From: Adiantum capillus-veneris
Lineage: Eukaryota; Streptophyta; Polypodiopsida; Polypodiales; Pteridaceae
Reading direction: 5' to 3'
Assembly (NCBI GenBank): GCA_014529385.2
Contig: CM043962.1
Coordinates: 89,608,680 to 89,672,679, forward strand
DNA length: 64,000 nucleotides
Shown here: piece after piece, positions 20,842-34,208 of the stretch
Layout: each line of letters begins with the position of its first letter
How positions within the stretch are numbered: position 1 is the stretch's first letter
The notes under the pieces: model-generated
What the model was told of the DNA's origin: nothing
Databases searched by the model: none
Seen by the model: the letters and a program-made list of their open reading frames with translations, nothing else
Program-made: the position numbers and the translations under genes

Positions 20842-22112
20842 CATGGTTAATAATAATGATTATTTTTTGCTTGTTGTCTCTTGAGGAAAAAATGGGATGG
20901 GGAGAATTACCCACTTTCGGCATACATGATGTACCTTGTCCTTTTTGTAAAGGGAATTTGGAACATTGTGTGAGATTATGATATAAGACTAGGTTCTATG
21001 GATACAAGTTCTGTGGGTGATGGTCCATGTTGTTGCAACTCTACTGCCAGAGCTGTTTTGTCTACTTCTACTGAGAATGCATGTTAGGATGATAACATAC
21101 GTGCACACTCATGCATGGAGTGTCAATTTTAACGAGTATTCCATTACTCCATAGATTCACTCTAACTAATTTTGCCACCCCTAATCCTTCTTTGAGCAAC
21201 ATGCATGCCGTGATTGCTTCTTCTTCAAACAACAATAGGGATGAGAATTATGGTGAGCAAGAAGATGACATGCCATTATTGTAAGGCAAATGATCATTTG
21301 TTATGTATTTTCCTAAACTTAAGGTTATAGAGGCTCACAAGAAAGAGGCAAATGTAGCCAATAAATGCTTCTTCAAATGCAGATTTACCAAATAGTGTGC
21401 CGGATGTGAATTGGCGTTCAGTGCACAATGTCAATGTGTCCTATTTGTTCAAGAAGCATGTCTTGTAGAATTAGTACATCATGGGTGGTACTTTGAAAGT
21501 GGTGTAACCAAGCATATCATGTCTCATCATGATTTTTTCACTCCTTTTGACACGTCGCTAATAGGAATGCTATCAGGTGAGCCAACACTGCCTCTTATCC
21601 AATTAAGGGAGTTGAAAAGATTGTGATTACTATTGCATGTGGTAGTTTTTTAAAATATTTTTGGATTCTTTATATATACTTGGGATCAAGAAGAATCTTT
21701 TGTCTATAATTTGCACTTGCAAATCTTGGTCTTGTAGTCAAGTTTATGGATGACATATTTATTGTGCATGTTCTCAAACATTTTTAGTACAATGTGGCAT
21801 TTTTTAATGTGGGATGTATAAGCTCATGCTTATAAGAAATGTATGCATGCTTTAACATTAGCAATTTTTTGTGACAAGGGTGTTTTAAATTCAAAAATAT
21901 GGAATGCACATTTGCAATATAGTTTCTTTGTTGCCCCCTCTTGAGAAACTATTGAAACATGTATGTGAAGGCTATATTTTGGGAAAAATGTAATGATCAG
22001 AGTTTTCTAAGGATGATCATATTTAGGTTACTTCCGAATTGCACCTTTTTCATAATGATGTCTATAGGTTAACACGTATCCCATCTTTTGGGAATCATTT
22101 GTACTTCATGAT
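20842..22112 (+). pseudogene. Third copia element: gag, protease and start of integrase
   Basis: Many frameshifts and stops are present, but segments follow the order of the 5.5-kb copia. They are a gag start MVNNNDYF at 20842, the zinc-knuckle line TCHYCKANDHLL near 21270, the protease line WYFESGVTKHIMSHHDFF at about 21484-21540, and KHVCEGYILGKM near 21955. The protease catalytic Asp reads Glu (FESG in place of FDSG) and one integrase zinc cysteine reads Tyr. It is interrupted at 22113 inside the integrase core by another LTR element and continues at 25020. Confidence 0.75.
22108..22112. repeat. Left target duplication of the 2.9-kb LTR element
   Basis: ATGAT here corresponds to ATGAC at 25020-25024, four of five bases. 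Joining the copia integrase across the insertion restores the order of homologous sequence. Confidence 0.6.
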
Positions 22113-22313
22113 TGATAGGGGATGTGCACGATGCATGCGTGTGTGAAGCGGGATGGGAAAGAGGAGACAACACACGAGTGGGGTGGAGCTAATTCTCAGG
22201 AAAGAAAGAGAGAGCTCCTTATTCTTATATATATACAATGAGTACGATGAAAGTAGTGGGCAGTTGGACAATGTGTCCAGCCCGGGGTAAGACACATCGC
22301 CTTTACCCCAACA
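22113..22313 (-). repeat. 3' LTR of the 2.9-kb element
   Basis: This 201-bp copy aligns along its length with 24816-25019. It contains TTATATATATACAATGAGTA, a possible TATA region. Confidence 0.8.
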
Positions 22314-24800
22314 TGCTAGAGGTAAATGTGACATCGCCATCAACAGCATATTGAGCCACCTCTTTAACATGTGTTAAAACCGTCTTTGCATCTCACATAC
22401 ATCATTGCTGCTGCCTCATACATCGGAAGCTATGATGCTAATGTGCACTATGTGACCACAATGCCAACATTACATAAATAGGCATTATCGTGACTGCCGT
22501 CTCTCATGAGTCGTCATTGTCGACTCATCACACATGATGTCGAAAGATGTCAAATTAGTGAATATTCATATTCATCAAAGGTGTATGGCAATAAAACCAA
22601 AACAATGGCGATAATTCCTGGGAAAAATACGAAAGAGTCTCCCTATAAATGAAGTAAAATCTCAATCAAAGTCTCAACCATACACCACATCAAAGATGCC
22701 AAAGTGGTACCACTACACAACCATAACCAACATTAATATATCAATCCAATGCTTGCATATGTAACCCCCTGTAGCTCAATGTAACTCTATCAAAAATGTA
22801 TAGACCAAGGTCTAGAATCCTCTGCTAAACCAAGCAAAAACAGTGCATAAGCAAGCGCAAAAAGAGATAACATATACACAACAAGTGTAACTCTATCAAA
22901 GTGAACTCAAATCAGGGCTAACAACCCAAAAGAGCATAACTGCATAACCATATGCAAAAGTAGAGAGCAAACACGATGCTCACTACGCATCCAAAAAGTT
23001 TGTGTAAAATTTGACAACTGTGTGTAAAATATACCTGTAACCTGTAGAACCAAAACCTGTGACTAGCTGCGTACCTATAGACACAACAAGCATGCAATCA
23101 TCTCACTCCTTAGAGAGTGGATACAAGAACAGAAAACCGTGTTTTAAGCTTACAAAACCTGCAAAGTGAGAGTAAAAAGCCTATCACTGTCAAAGTGGGA
23201 GTAATGTATGACCACTATAGCATCAGAGAGTAAATCTATAGATACATAAATTATGGTGAGATTTTGAGAAATATCGAGCATATTTTTTCCTATAATTTGA
23301 GCAAAATCTCAAATAAAACTCACCAAAAAAATTGGCATACACAAATTTGTATATAAAGATAACTAGGCTATGTGCCAAATTAGAGACACTAGGTCAATGT
23401 GCTATGCTATGTTCGCCAATGCTTGACATGCCAAAGGCTTAAAGCTGGGAGAGTTAAACATATTGAGAGGATAATGACACAAAATTCAATTTTTCTTAAT
23501 TTGACATCAACTAAAATATTCCAACCGTCAACACAAACACACACACACACACACTCTCATAGACACACATGAAAACAAATACATTGTGCATCTATATTGT
23601 TATCAATCCATTTACATACAACCATAAATAAGGTGAATCCAAAAAAACATCGCAAAAAGACTAATAATAAGACAAATATCCATAGAATGGAACATTGAAG
23701 TTGTTTGCAGTGTCTGAAATCCATGTCCACTTGTGGATCTATCTAATCTCAACTATCACAAGCTCAACGTGTATTTGCACAAGTAATTCATGAAAAACTG
23801 CACAAAACTATGTGTCAAAAACACTCTTTGAGAGTCCACATTGTTGATACAAGTGCACAAAACCACGTGCTGTACAAATGCACACTCCAAGAATGCTGCA
23901 AAATGTCTCTCTAAATCCGTAAGGAAATAGCACCACATGTAGTGTCAGGGCCGACTACTACTACCTGTCAGCAACAACTATCGGATGTGCTTGAGCTTTA
24001 TCCAAGCTATGTGTGCCAAATAATCTCCAAGTTTCGTCTAGAGCAATCACTCTCTCACAATCAAGTATTTATGAAAGCATAGAACTCAAATATGCATGCG
24101 TATTGCAGCCTTGACCATGCCCTAAAACTACATCTGGATGTGGATTGATTCAAAATCCACATCTCTATTCAGCACTTTTATACACAAATACAAGCTGAAT
24201 TAGCTCTCAAAGAGCACCACATGTGACATACATGCCCACAAACTCAAACTATACAATGCTCAACAATGTAGAAGTCCACCTGTCAACAATTCTTCTGCGT
24301 TAGATTTGCTGTAGGTTGTTGCTCTAAGAAGAATTTCAAAATTATGACATTATTAGCACGTCTAGAAAATCAACACATCTTGGGGTAGACTCTTGGATCA
24401 TATAGAGCCGAGTTCGTATGAGGGAGAGATGCAAAAAACTACATTTCGAGACTTAAAAATAGAAAAAACAACTTGTAGTAATTCTTGCTCCTGCTTCTTC
24501 TTTGCAAAAATCAATAAGTGGATTGTTGCTCAAGATCTATAAAAGCTAAAAACATATCCCTAAGCTCATATCGATAATTTGAGCTCCTCTTGCAATGTAA
24601 TGTGCATGCACACAATATCATCGGGGCGAGTCTCCCTATGGCTAGTCAAGCATAAGCTCCCATCACCTCGATCCGTGAGCTCTATGTGCTGAGCTCACCA
24701 TGCTTCCATAGCCATGAAATTTATGAGCTTTGATCCATTGCCAATGCAAAGCTCAGTGAGAAGAGGAGAACGCCACGAGAGGATGAGCATCACAACCGTC

Positions 24801-24813
24801 GGCTCTGATACCA
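24801..24813 (-). other. Primer-binding site of the 2.9-kb element
   Basis: The minus strand reads TGGTATCAGAGCC, two bases from the LTR at 24816. Confidence 0.85.
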
Positions 24814-24815
24814 GT

Positions 24816-25019
24816 TGATAGGTGGCGTGTACAATGCATGTGTCTGGGGATCAAGAAGGGAAGAGAGGAGACGTCACAAGAGTGGGATGGAGCTATCTCT
24901 CAAGAGAAAAAGAGAGAGATCCTTATTCTTGTATATATACAATGAGTAAGGTGAAAGTAAGTGGGCGACCGCACATTGTGTCTGACTCGGGGTAAGGCTG
25001 TGTGTGCCTTACCCCAACA
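24816..25019 (-). repeat. 5' LTR of the 2.9-kb element
   Basis: It is 204 bp and aligns with 22113-22313 with many point differences, so the insertion is not recent. Confidence 0.8.
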
Positions 25020-26205
25020 ATGACTTCTGTTAATGATTCTAGCCATGCATGGGTCTATTTGCTTTAAAAAAATTCTAAAGTGTTTATGTGCTCCGATTTT
25101 TTTTTCCCTCATGACTAAAATGTTTATGGTTGTGTTGTGGGAACCCTTCATTTTGATCATGGGGAGGGAGTTTATTTCTAAAGAGCTTGATGCATTTCTA
25201 GCGAATCGTGGGAAAATTTCCGATGTAGAGTACTACAAAACCTTCATCAAAATCGCATTGTTGAGAGGAAAAACGTTTCACTTATGAAGATGGCAAAAGG
25301 TGAGGTCAAAAGCCAATCTTTGCCTCATATGTTTTCCTTGAGGCTATCATGTGTGTTAAATATCTACTAAACAAGTGTCCCACTAAAGCATTGTAGTCTA
25401 TCAATCTATAGGAAGCCTGTGATGAAATGAAGCCAGCTATCAATCACTTGTTTATCATTGGTTGCTTTGCTTATGCTTTGTTACTTGAGAAATAATACAA
25501 AAAACTGGATACAAAAGATATAAAATATATTTTTCTTGGTTAAGAATCCAAAATAAAAAGGTTAGAAGTACTAGCGTTTGCAAGCCAAGTATATCTTCAT
25601 TAGTCAAAGATGTTTTTGTTAATATGGTTATTTTCTTCATAGATTCAGCCTTGAGGACTGCAAACCTATTACTACTTGTATGGAGACAAGTTTGAAGCTC
25701 TATTTTCATGATCTTAAGATTATTTGGATGTCACCTTCTATCATCACATTGATAGTTGCCTAATTCATGTATGCTGTGAGGCAAGTTGTTTATGTAGTCT
25801 CGTAGGGTCTATGCATTGGAGGGTAATTAAGTAGACTTTTCACTACTTCAATATCCACTATAGGATTTAGTTTCATGCTTAACTTCTCATGCATACCTTG
25901 ATTGAGCAAGAAGCAACCTCTAGTGGAAAGTTCTCCTTGTGAGGCTTACATGGCTAAGAGTGTTTGGCCCAGACCTCTTATGGATGACTTGGGGGTAAAA
26001 TTTTCCACCACTATCATCACTGATAGTCATAGTACTTTGATAGTTGTAAGGACCTAGTTATTTATGCTCACACAAAGCACATTGAAATATCATTATGTCA
26101 GGGAGACATGATAGGCCAGCTTGGCTTATGTGCCTATGCACACATGGATCTTTTCACAAATGCTTTGCCTCATGAGAAGTTTGAAGCTTTTTGAAAAGCT
26201 TTGGG
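25020..26205 (+). pseudogene. Third copia element: integrase, RT and RNase H remnants
   Basis: Homology to the 5.5-kb copia resumes with SSHAWVYLL and SKVFMCSDF near 25030-25100. An integrase remnant follows to about 25620, then a jump to LEDCKPITTCMETSLKL at about 25648-25700. The intervening RT with its YVDD is deleted. RNase H pieces follow near 25860-26205, with AHTKHIE-like and LFTNALPHEKFEAF segments. Stops and frameshifts are frequent. It is cut at 26205 by the 4.4-kb insertion, and its 3' untranslated end lies at 30588-30687. Confidence 0.75.
26201..26205. repeat. Left target duplication of the 4.4-kb insertion
   Basis: TTGGG is repeated at 30588-30592. It falls in the copia GCTTTGGGCTTA context, which is intact when the insertion is removed. 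Confidence 0.78.
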
Positions 26206-27284
26206 TGTAAGATCCCCAACCCGCCTATACCGACATCGGGATGGGATCCTTCACAGGTCTCTAGGTCTAATAAAAATCGGAGTCTCTAAACAAGAAAAAT
26301 CCAAGGAATAGACCTTTACCATTGACAATGGCTTGTGTCTATAGCCTTAGAAGAAGACCTAGTCCTGTCTCGCAGCGAAAACGGGACAACGTATTAAAAG
26401 TCCAAAAAATTATTTCGGCCCTATAACTGCCACAATTGGGCTAAGGTATCCTTAACCAACGCTTTTTTCCCCCTAACAGATATGAGGGCACAGCCGCTGG
26501 TGGACTCCTCTTCCAAGTGAAGAAGTTTTCTAAACGTTTTAGTGCGCAGGGATGGATAGTAACCTAACTAATCAGATCCACCCGTCCATGATTGACAACC
26601 TTAGTCAATCCCCACTTACCACCCCGCACTCACACAAGATTCATTTATCTTATTATCCCATTGTTTTAACATTTAATATAATGGTTTCTTTTAACGTTCC
26701 ATCACAATAATTCCTTGAAGACAGCATTGAAAGCATTCTTTTAGAAAACAGACATCTTTAAACTTAAGACAGGGTACTGTCAATTAAAACATTGTCCAAT
26801 AATAACCATGACCAGTACTCTTCTTGTCTCAAGACCACCTAAGGGTGAAAAACGGCACCCATTCCTTATTCAAATTCGGAGTGGATAAACCTCCACCCAA
26901 GGTTCCGGGTGCCCATACACCAAACTAGTTGCCCATACAATCGGGCGGCTCCCCTAGGATAAAAAAACGGTATCCTAACTTATGTAGAAACATCAAGACA
27001 TGACACGGAGTAGAAACTCATCGTTCATGGGGTTAACCGACTTAACCGTGGCTAGAAAGCCAATCATTATCATCAAAATATAACAAGGAGTCGGAGGTGT
27101 CTTGAGACAAGCTGTCTTAAGGATGATCAAACATATCTTTCCTAATTCAACCAGTTTGAACCCAAACAATTCTTTCCTATATTATAAACAAATGCACGTT
27201 GGAAGTTATCTTCCGTTTTCAGTCAGTTTATCCTTCTTACGTATGCAATGCTAACTTATAAAATAACTTAAACTAATTAAAGAA

Positions 27285-27473
27285 TTAAGTGAACAATGGG
27301 ACACCCACCTGGGATTGATTGGCCATCTGCTGCTGCTGCGCTGGCACCTGAAGACTCTCCTCTGTAGGCCTACTACTAGGCCCGGCTTCGTCGTCGTGCG
27401 ACGCTCTAGTTCGTTTTGAAGCTACGTCCTCATCATTAGATGTAGGATTTACTCGGGTTCTTTTTGATATCAT
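27285..27473 (-). CDS. Short ORF in the 4.4-kb unit, possible gag first exon
   Basis: This is a 62-codon minus-strand frame from ATG at 27473 (MISKRTRVNPTSNDEDVASK), basic and Ser/Gln-rich, with a repeated KRTR motif. The sequence near its end reads CCCAGGTGGGT, a good plant 5' splice-site match, after codon context ANQSQ. It could be the first exon of a longer product, for example a gag-like one. No domain is recognised, and a chance frame cannot be excluded. Confidence 0.35.
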   Translation of the reverse strand: MISKRTRVNPTSNDEDVASKRTRASHDDEAGPSSRPTEESLQVPAQQQQMANQSQVGVPLFT

Positions 27474-28049
27474 AACTTCTTATCCTTATAAAAAGGACGT
27501 CTAATTATTAGGTAAATAGTTCAAAATCTAAACTTTACCTTTGTATTCAACCGTAACCCATCCAAGGTTAAATTTATAGTCTTAATTGGTAAATTCTTGA
27601 CCTAGTTATTTTTTATTTGTCTATATAGGTATGATAACTTTTTCCACCGCTTCCCTAAGGGTTTTCTAAGCTCTCCTAATTTTATTATAATTTTCTATAT
27701 CTTTTTCTCTAATTTTTCCATTGACTTTTAAGCTAATAATCTACTTATTTTGGGCCTAATATTTATTGTAATTAATTTCTCTTAAAGATTTCATTTCCTC
27801 AACTTGATATCATAGGTTTACACTTACTATAATTTTCTTAAAAACTTTTGACCACAAAGTCTATTTATTTTAATTAATCATTCGCTAAAAATAGGACTTT
27901 TGGTCAATTATAATTTTCTAACCTCACCAATTAACTATGGTATAATTACCACAAGTAGATAATGATATTTTTGACCTCTCGTAATTATCTTATTATTTTC
28001 TAACTTAATTATATAATTTCCATCTTCAATTTTCAGCTAGAATTAGAAT

Positions 28050-29690
28050 AATTTGAATTAGATAAATATCTATACTACTTTTCTAACCTTGGCATAATTA
28101 TCACGGACTCTTTACCCTATAATACAACTCTGATAAATAGCATGTAATTATAGCACATGATTTACTAATAGTGTAATTTGACTTAGATAAATATCTATAC
28201 TACGTTTCTAACCTTGGCATAATTATCACGGCCTTTTTACCCTATAATATAGCTCTGATAAATAGCATGTAATCATATAGCATGATTTACTAATTTCTCT
28301 CTTTAATTTTTAGCTAAAAATGGTGTAATTTGACTTAGATAAATATCTATACTACTTTTTGAACCTTGGCATAATTATCACGGCCTCTTTACCCTATAAT
28401 ATAGCTCTGATAAATAGCATGTAATCATATTTTATGATTTACTAAATTACCTCTTTAGTTTTTAGCTAAAAATGGTGTAATTTGACTTAGATAAATATCT
28501 ATACTACTTTTCTAACCTTGGCATAATTATCACGGCCTCTTCACTCTACAATATAGCTTTGAAAAATAGCATGTAGTTCTATAGCATGATTTACTAATTT
28601 CCCTCTTTAGTTTTTAGCTAAAAATAGTGTAATTTGACTTTGATAAATATTTATACTACTTTTCTAACCTTGGCATAATTATCACGGTCTTTTTACGCTA
28701 TAATATAGCTATGATAAATAGCGTGTAATTATAAAACATGATTTACTAATTTTCCCCTTTAATTTACCCCTAAAAACAGCGTAATTTCACTAAGATAATT
28801 AGTTAAACTAATTATCTGAGATCAACATAATTATCACGGGTTCATAACCTCTAGTTAACCTCTAATAAATAACTCAATTCAATTTGAATCTATTTGCTAA
28901 TTTCCCCTATTTAACTTGTCCAAAAATCAGAGTTTTTCTACTAACATAATTATCTAGATTAATTATATGAGCTTCCCCTAATTCTCACAGGTTCCTTAAT
29001 ACCTAATTAACCCTTGATAAATATATCACAACATTTGAATTAAATTTACTAATTTCTCCTATTTAAATTACTCAAAAAACAGAGTAATTTTGCTAACTTA
29101 ATTAGCTAGATTAACTTTCTAAGCTTCTCCTAATTATCACGTGCTCTTGAACACCTAATTAACTACTGATAAATATATCACAACATTTGAAATCCATTTA
29201 CGAATTTCTCCTATTTAAATTACTCAAAAAATAGAGTATTTCTACTAAATTAATTAGCTAGATTAATTTTCTGAGCTTCTCCTAATTATCACGGGTTCTT
29301 GAACACCTAATTAACCACTAATAAATATATCACAACATTTGATTTCCATTTACTAATTTTCCCTATTTAAATTACTAAAAAAAGAGGTATTTCTGCTAAC
29401 TTAATTAGCTAGATTAATTTTTTGAGCTTCTTCTCACGGGTTCTTGAACACCTAATTAACTACTGGTAAATATATCACAACATTTGAAATCCATTTACTA
29501 ATTTCCCCTATTTAAATTACTCAAAAAGCAGAGTTTTTCTGCTAAATTAATTAGCTAGATTAATTTTCTGAGCTTCTCCTAATTATCACAGAATCTTGAA
29601 CACCTAATTAACCACTGATAAATATATCACATTATTTGAAATCCATTTACTAATTTCCCCTATTAAAATTTCTCAAAAAATAGAGTAATT
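28050..29690. repeat. AT-rich tandem array, about 152-bp period, about 11 units
   Basis: ACTTAGATAAATATCTAT recurs at 28181, 28333 and 28485 (152-bp spacing), with a variant at 28637. The inner line TAATTATCACGG recurs through 29578 in increasingly diverged units. The first half and the second half form two subfamilies. It lies wholly inside the 4.4-kb unit. Confidence 0.78.
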
Positions 29691-30085
29691 ATGCCTAATT
29701 AATTAGGAAAACTTCTCAAAAAATTATAGGATAATTTTTCTAGATTAATAACTGTCTAATGCATCTCTGATAATTACTTCAACTTAATATAATCTGAATT
29801 AATATATTTACCATTAATTCATGGTTAATTTGGCTTATTTCAGCCTTATTATAATAGGATAATTAATTAGCTTAGTATTACTAAGCTTAATTCTAATAAT
29901 CAACAGAGATTAATTAATTAAGAGAGGTTTGAGGAGCATACATAGGCTTAATCTTTGATTTATTAACAAATATCTTAATCTAACCTTGCTAATTAAGAAA
30001 GATTAGACTAATTACCATGTGTCCTCTCTAGATGAGAGAGAGGATATCAAGGCTCCGAGTCTGTGTAAAATGTGAAGCTAGGGGT

Positions 30086-30097
30086 CCTATTTATAGT
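30086..30097 (-). promoter_or_regulatory. TATA box in the 4.4-kb unit
   Basis: The minus strand reads CTATAAATAGGA, a strong plant TATA match, about 500 bp from the TGTAAG end at 30587. That is a usual place for an LTR promoter. Confidence 0.5.
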
Positions 30098-30587
30098 TTT
30101 CTGGCACTCATAAGCTCTCACCGACTTAAAAAAGCAGTTGCTTGCAGTTCAAGCAGCCCCCTATAGGTAAAAAAACGACCCCTGCTGCTAAATGAGTCCT
30201 TGGCAGGTCACTGATGACCCTCCCATTACCCGCCAGCTTTTAAAATATCAATTATGCTATATTTTGACCTATTTTTGCTTAACTGGTAAATATCTTGTAA
30301 ATATCTAGGAGGCCTTTAATAAAGTCTATGCTTAAATGATTACTGCAACCCTTCAATTTTACCTATTTTACTCAATTCACAGTGTAAACTTCCAGGGGTC
30401 ATAACTATGCCAGTTTTTATCGAAATTCAATTCTGAAAATTTATAGCCCGGGGTTTGCTGTGCTTAAGATTCCAAAAATACCAATATTTGCCATGGTCGG
30501 ACAATTCTACAGTGCTTTTTCAATAATCATATCAGTTTGATTAAGCTTTATACAACCTTTAAGGTTTCAGAAACTGGAAACCTTACA

Positions 30588-30693
30588 TTGGGCTTATCCT
30601 CGTGTGTGAATAGATCACATTGGGTATGACACTTCTCCATACATGAGTAGTAACTCATGTTAACCATATGAGTTGTAGGGGGGATTTGTTACT
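30588..30693 (+). repeat. Third copia element: 3' untranslated end and LTR start
   Basis: From 30590 the sequence follows the 3' end of the 5.5-kb copia (GGGCTTATCC, ATGACACTTC, then the tract GGGGGGATT). It reaches the first six bases of the copia LTR, TGTTAC (30688-30693). There a gypsy LTR begins. The rest of the copia LTR is not found in the window. Confidence 0.75.
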
Positions 30694-32182
<1,489 letters not shown>

Positions 32183-32749
32183 CCTGGTTTGCAAGAAAAC
32201 TCACCAGAAGCTCGTAGGAGCTCACTTCGCGTCGTAGTCGGAATCACACACTCTTGGTGTTGAATGGAAGCCCTTGCTTTTGCTAACACAATGATGGTGT
32301 CGATTTAGCAATGGACCTTCCGTAGTGCACGTAGGGAAGAGAAGAAATCTCTCTCTCTCTCTCTCTCAGACACCACACACACTGATAACTGGATTTGATT
32401 AATTCAAAAGTTGGGTTTAGGGTTATAAAAATTGACTTATATACGTTCCTCCATAGAGGCTCATTTCCACAAATTCTAATGGCTGCTCAAATATTACAAA
32501 GATATTATTCTGCTTCAAAAAATAATAGTATAATGTATTGGAGAACCTCTTCTGTATTCTGCCATCAACACCGACCAAGTGCCCCATGATAAGCACCATT
32601 TCAAATAATGGCCTTACACACGCATGCACCCCTCATGTAGCGGGTTGCACACATCTAGCCGTGCACTATGACTGTGTGCAGCTACTTGCACGAGCAAACA
32701 CACCCACTTACAGCCATACATACAGATGTCAGTACCTGTGGGTGAGAAG
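32183..32749. other. No recognisable gene
   Basis: The first part may be leader sequence after the gypsy LTR, but no standard primer site is obvious. A CT run lies at 32350-32368. No coding motif is seen. Confidence 0.4.
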
Positions 32750-33036
32750 ATGACCAGGAAAAATATCCGAAAGGGCCCATTGGGACGGCTTATAAATATA
32801 AAAATGTAACCCACAGGGCTTATTGATGACCCCGGTGGAGACCGCCAAGTATTGTAGATGCCCAACAAGCTCGGTGGGCTTCTGTAAAACCCGACGGGGT
32901 TTTGGATGGTTCCCAAGTCACCCCAAACCGGAATTTCTGTGACCATGAGAAGATGTTAACATGTTATTAATATGTTCACAAGTGTTATTACCGGAAAAAA
33001 ATTTGTGATCATGTGATTATAAAATCCTTGGCACTG
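32750..33036. mobile_element. Terminal fragment of a second hAT related to 4888-18220
   Basis: Read on the minus strand from 33031, the sequence CAAGGATTTTATAATCACATG resembles both hAT termini (AAGGGATCTCAAAATGACGTG and TAGGGATTTTAATTACGCG). It then passes through CCGGTAATAACA and ATTAATAACATGTTAACATC, a GC-richer part, and a TATA-like TATATTTATAAG near 32790. The order of parts is that of the intact element. It abuts copia RT sequence at about 33037. The other end is not in the window. Confidence 0.55.
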
Positions 33037-34065
33037 TAAACTAAAGAAAGCTTTGTATGGACTAAACTAAGGATCAAGGCAGTGGTACATCAAGTCTAAT
33101 AAGTATGTTCAATCCCAAGGTTATGTATGGAGCCAAGAGGATCACTGTTTGTACACAAGGAGGTTGGGCAATGGCTCCCTCATCATTCTAATCTGGTACG
33201 TGAATGATATGCTTATAGCCAGGAAGTCCAAAGATGAGATTGCACTTCTCAAGGATTCCTTAAGCAAGCAGGTTTCCATGAAAGATTTGGGTGATGCACA
33301 TCATTTTTTTGGTATGCATATCAAGAGAGATCATAAGCGTTGAATACTTGAATTATCACAGGAAGAGTATATTCACAAGATCTTGTAGCATTTTAACACG
33401 CAAGGGGGGAAAACATTGAGTATCCCAATGGCTGCATATATAAAACTTAGCAAGAATGAATGTCCCAAATTGGATGCTAAAAGGCAGAGATGGAAAATGT
33501 GCCATATTCTTCGACGATTGGCAGTCTAATGTTTTCCATGGTTAGCACGTGACCAGATATTGCATTTGCAATGGGAGTGGTCAGCAGGTATATGGAAAAT
33601 CCAGGCATAAAGCATTGGGAAGTAGTGAAGCATAGCTTGAGATACATCAAGGGTTCAGCCAGCAAGTGCTTATGCTTTGGGAACAACGATGCACCCATAG
33701 TTGGATACACTAATTTTAATTATGCAGGTTGTGTGGACACTAGGAGATCCACATTTGGCCACATTTTCTTATTTATTGGTTGCAGTCTCTTGGAGATCAT
33801 GTCTCCAAAATTTCACTTCGTCTTCCACCACTAAGGTGCCAGTAGGGAAGCTGTGTGGTTATCTTATCTAGGGGGAAACCTTGGTATACACGAGACTCCA
33901 ATGTTACATTGTGATAGCCAAAGTGTGATTGTGTTATCAAAGAACCCCGTGTTTCATTCCGAATTGAAACACATAGAGGTCACTTATCATGTGATACATG
34001 ATATTTTGGCTAGAAAACACATTGAGCTAGCCGAAGTCCACATGGATGAATGCTCTAAAAAATAG
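33037..34065 (+). pseudogene. Copia RT and RNase H remnant, different family
   Basis: The fragment starts inside RT (KLKKALYGL), continues to LIILIWYVNDMLIARKSK and KDLGDAHHFFGMHI (about 33170-33320), then to RNase H (IVGYTNFNYAGCVDTRRSTFG, LHCDSQSVIVLSKNPVFH, HIEVTYHV) ending at 34063-34065. The RT motif is YVND in place of YVDD, so a catalytic Asp is lost. RNase H SDADYAG reads TNFNYAG. Several stops separate the parts. It differs clearly from the 5.5-kb copia family. Confidence 0.82.
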
Positions 34066-34197
34066 CATATCCTCAGAGTGGTTTGCACATTGTACAGAGA
34101 TTATGGGCATAGGGTGAATCTATGGTCATGCTTCACACTTGTGTAGTTGTACATAATAACCCTTACACTTATAGCCACTTGGGCCGCGTTGGCCTTC

Positions 34198-34208
34198 AAG
34201 TGGGAGAT
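34198..34208 (+). other. Polypurine tract of the 33-kb copia
   Basis: CAAGTGGGAGAT precedes TGTTAGGGTT, the usual layout before a copia 3' LTR. Confidence 0.6.

Larger units (their letters stand above)
22113..25019 (-). mobile_element. Non-autonomous LTR retrotransposon, 2.9 kb
   Basis: The direct terminal repeats 22113-22313 and 24816-25019 both run from TGATAGG to CTTTACCCCAACA. The minus strand has TGGTATCAGAGCC (24801-24813) next to the right LTR, so the element points left. The 2.5-kb interior has no reverse transcriptase, integrase or gag motif that I can find on either strand. It must use another element's enzymes. A second, decayed copy lies at about 36060-37789, so it is a family. 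It could be called a small LARD-type element. Confidence 0.8.
26206..30587 (-). mobile_element. TG...CA unit of 4.4 kb, probably giant solo LTR or LARD
   Basis: The insertion begins TGTAAGATCC and ends AACCTTACA, with 5-bp duplications TTGGG. Its ends behave like one LTR. I find no second copy of either end inside it, so a solo LTR is the simplest reading. On the minus strand it has a TATA box (CTATAAATAGGA near 30086-30097), an AT-rich 152-bp tandem array (28050-29690) and a short ORF (27285-27473) that could end in a splice donor. No polymerase domains are visible. The orientation is inferred from the TATA box and ORF. Confidence 0.6.
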
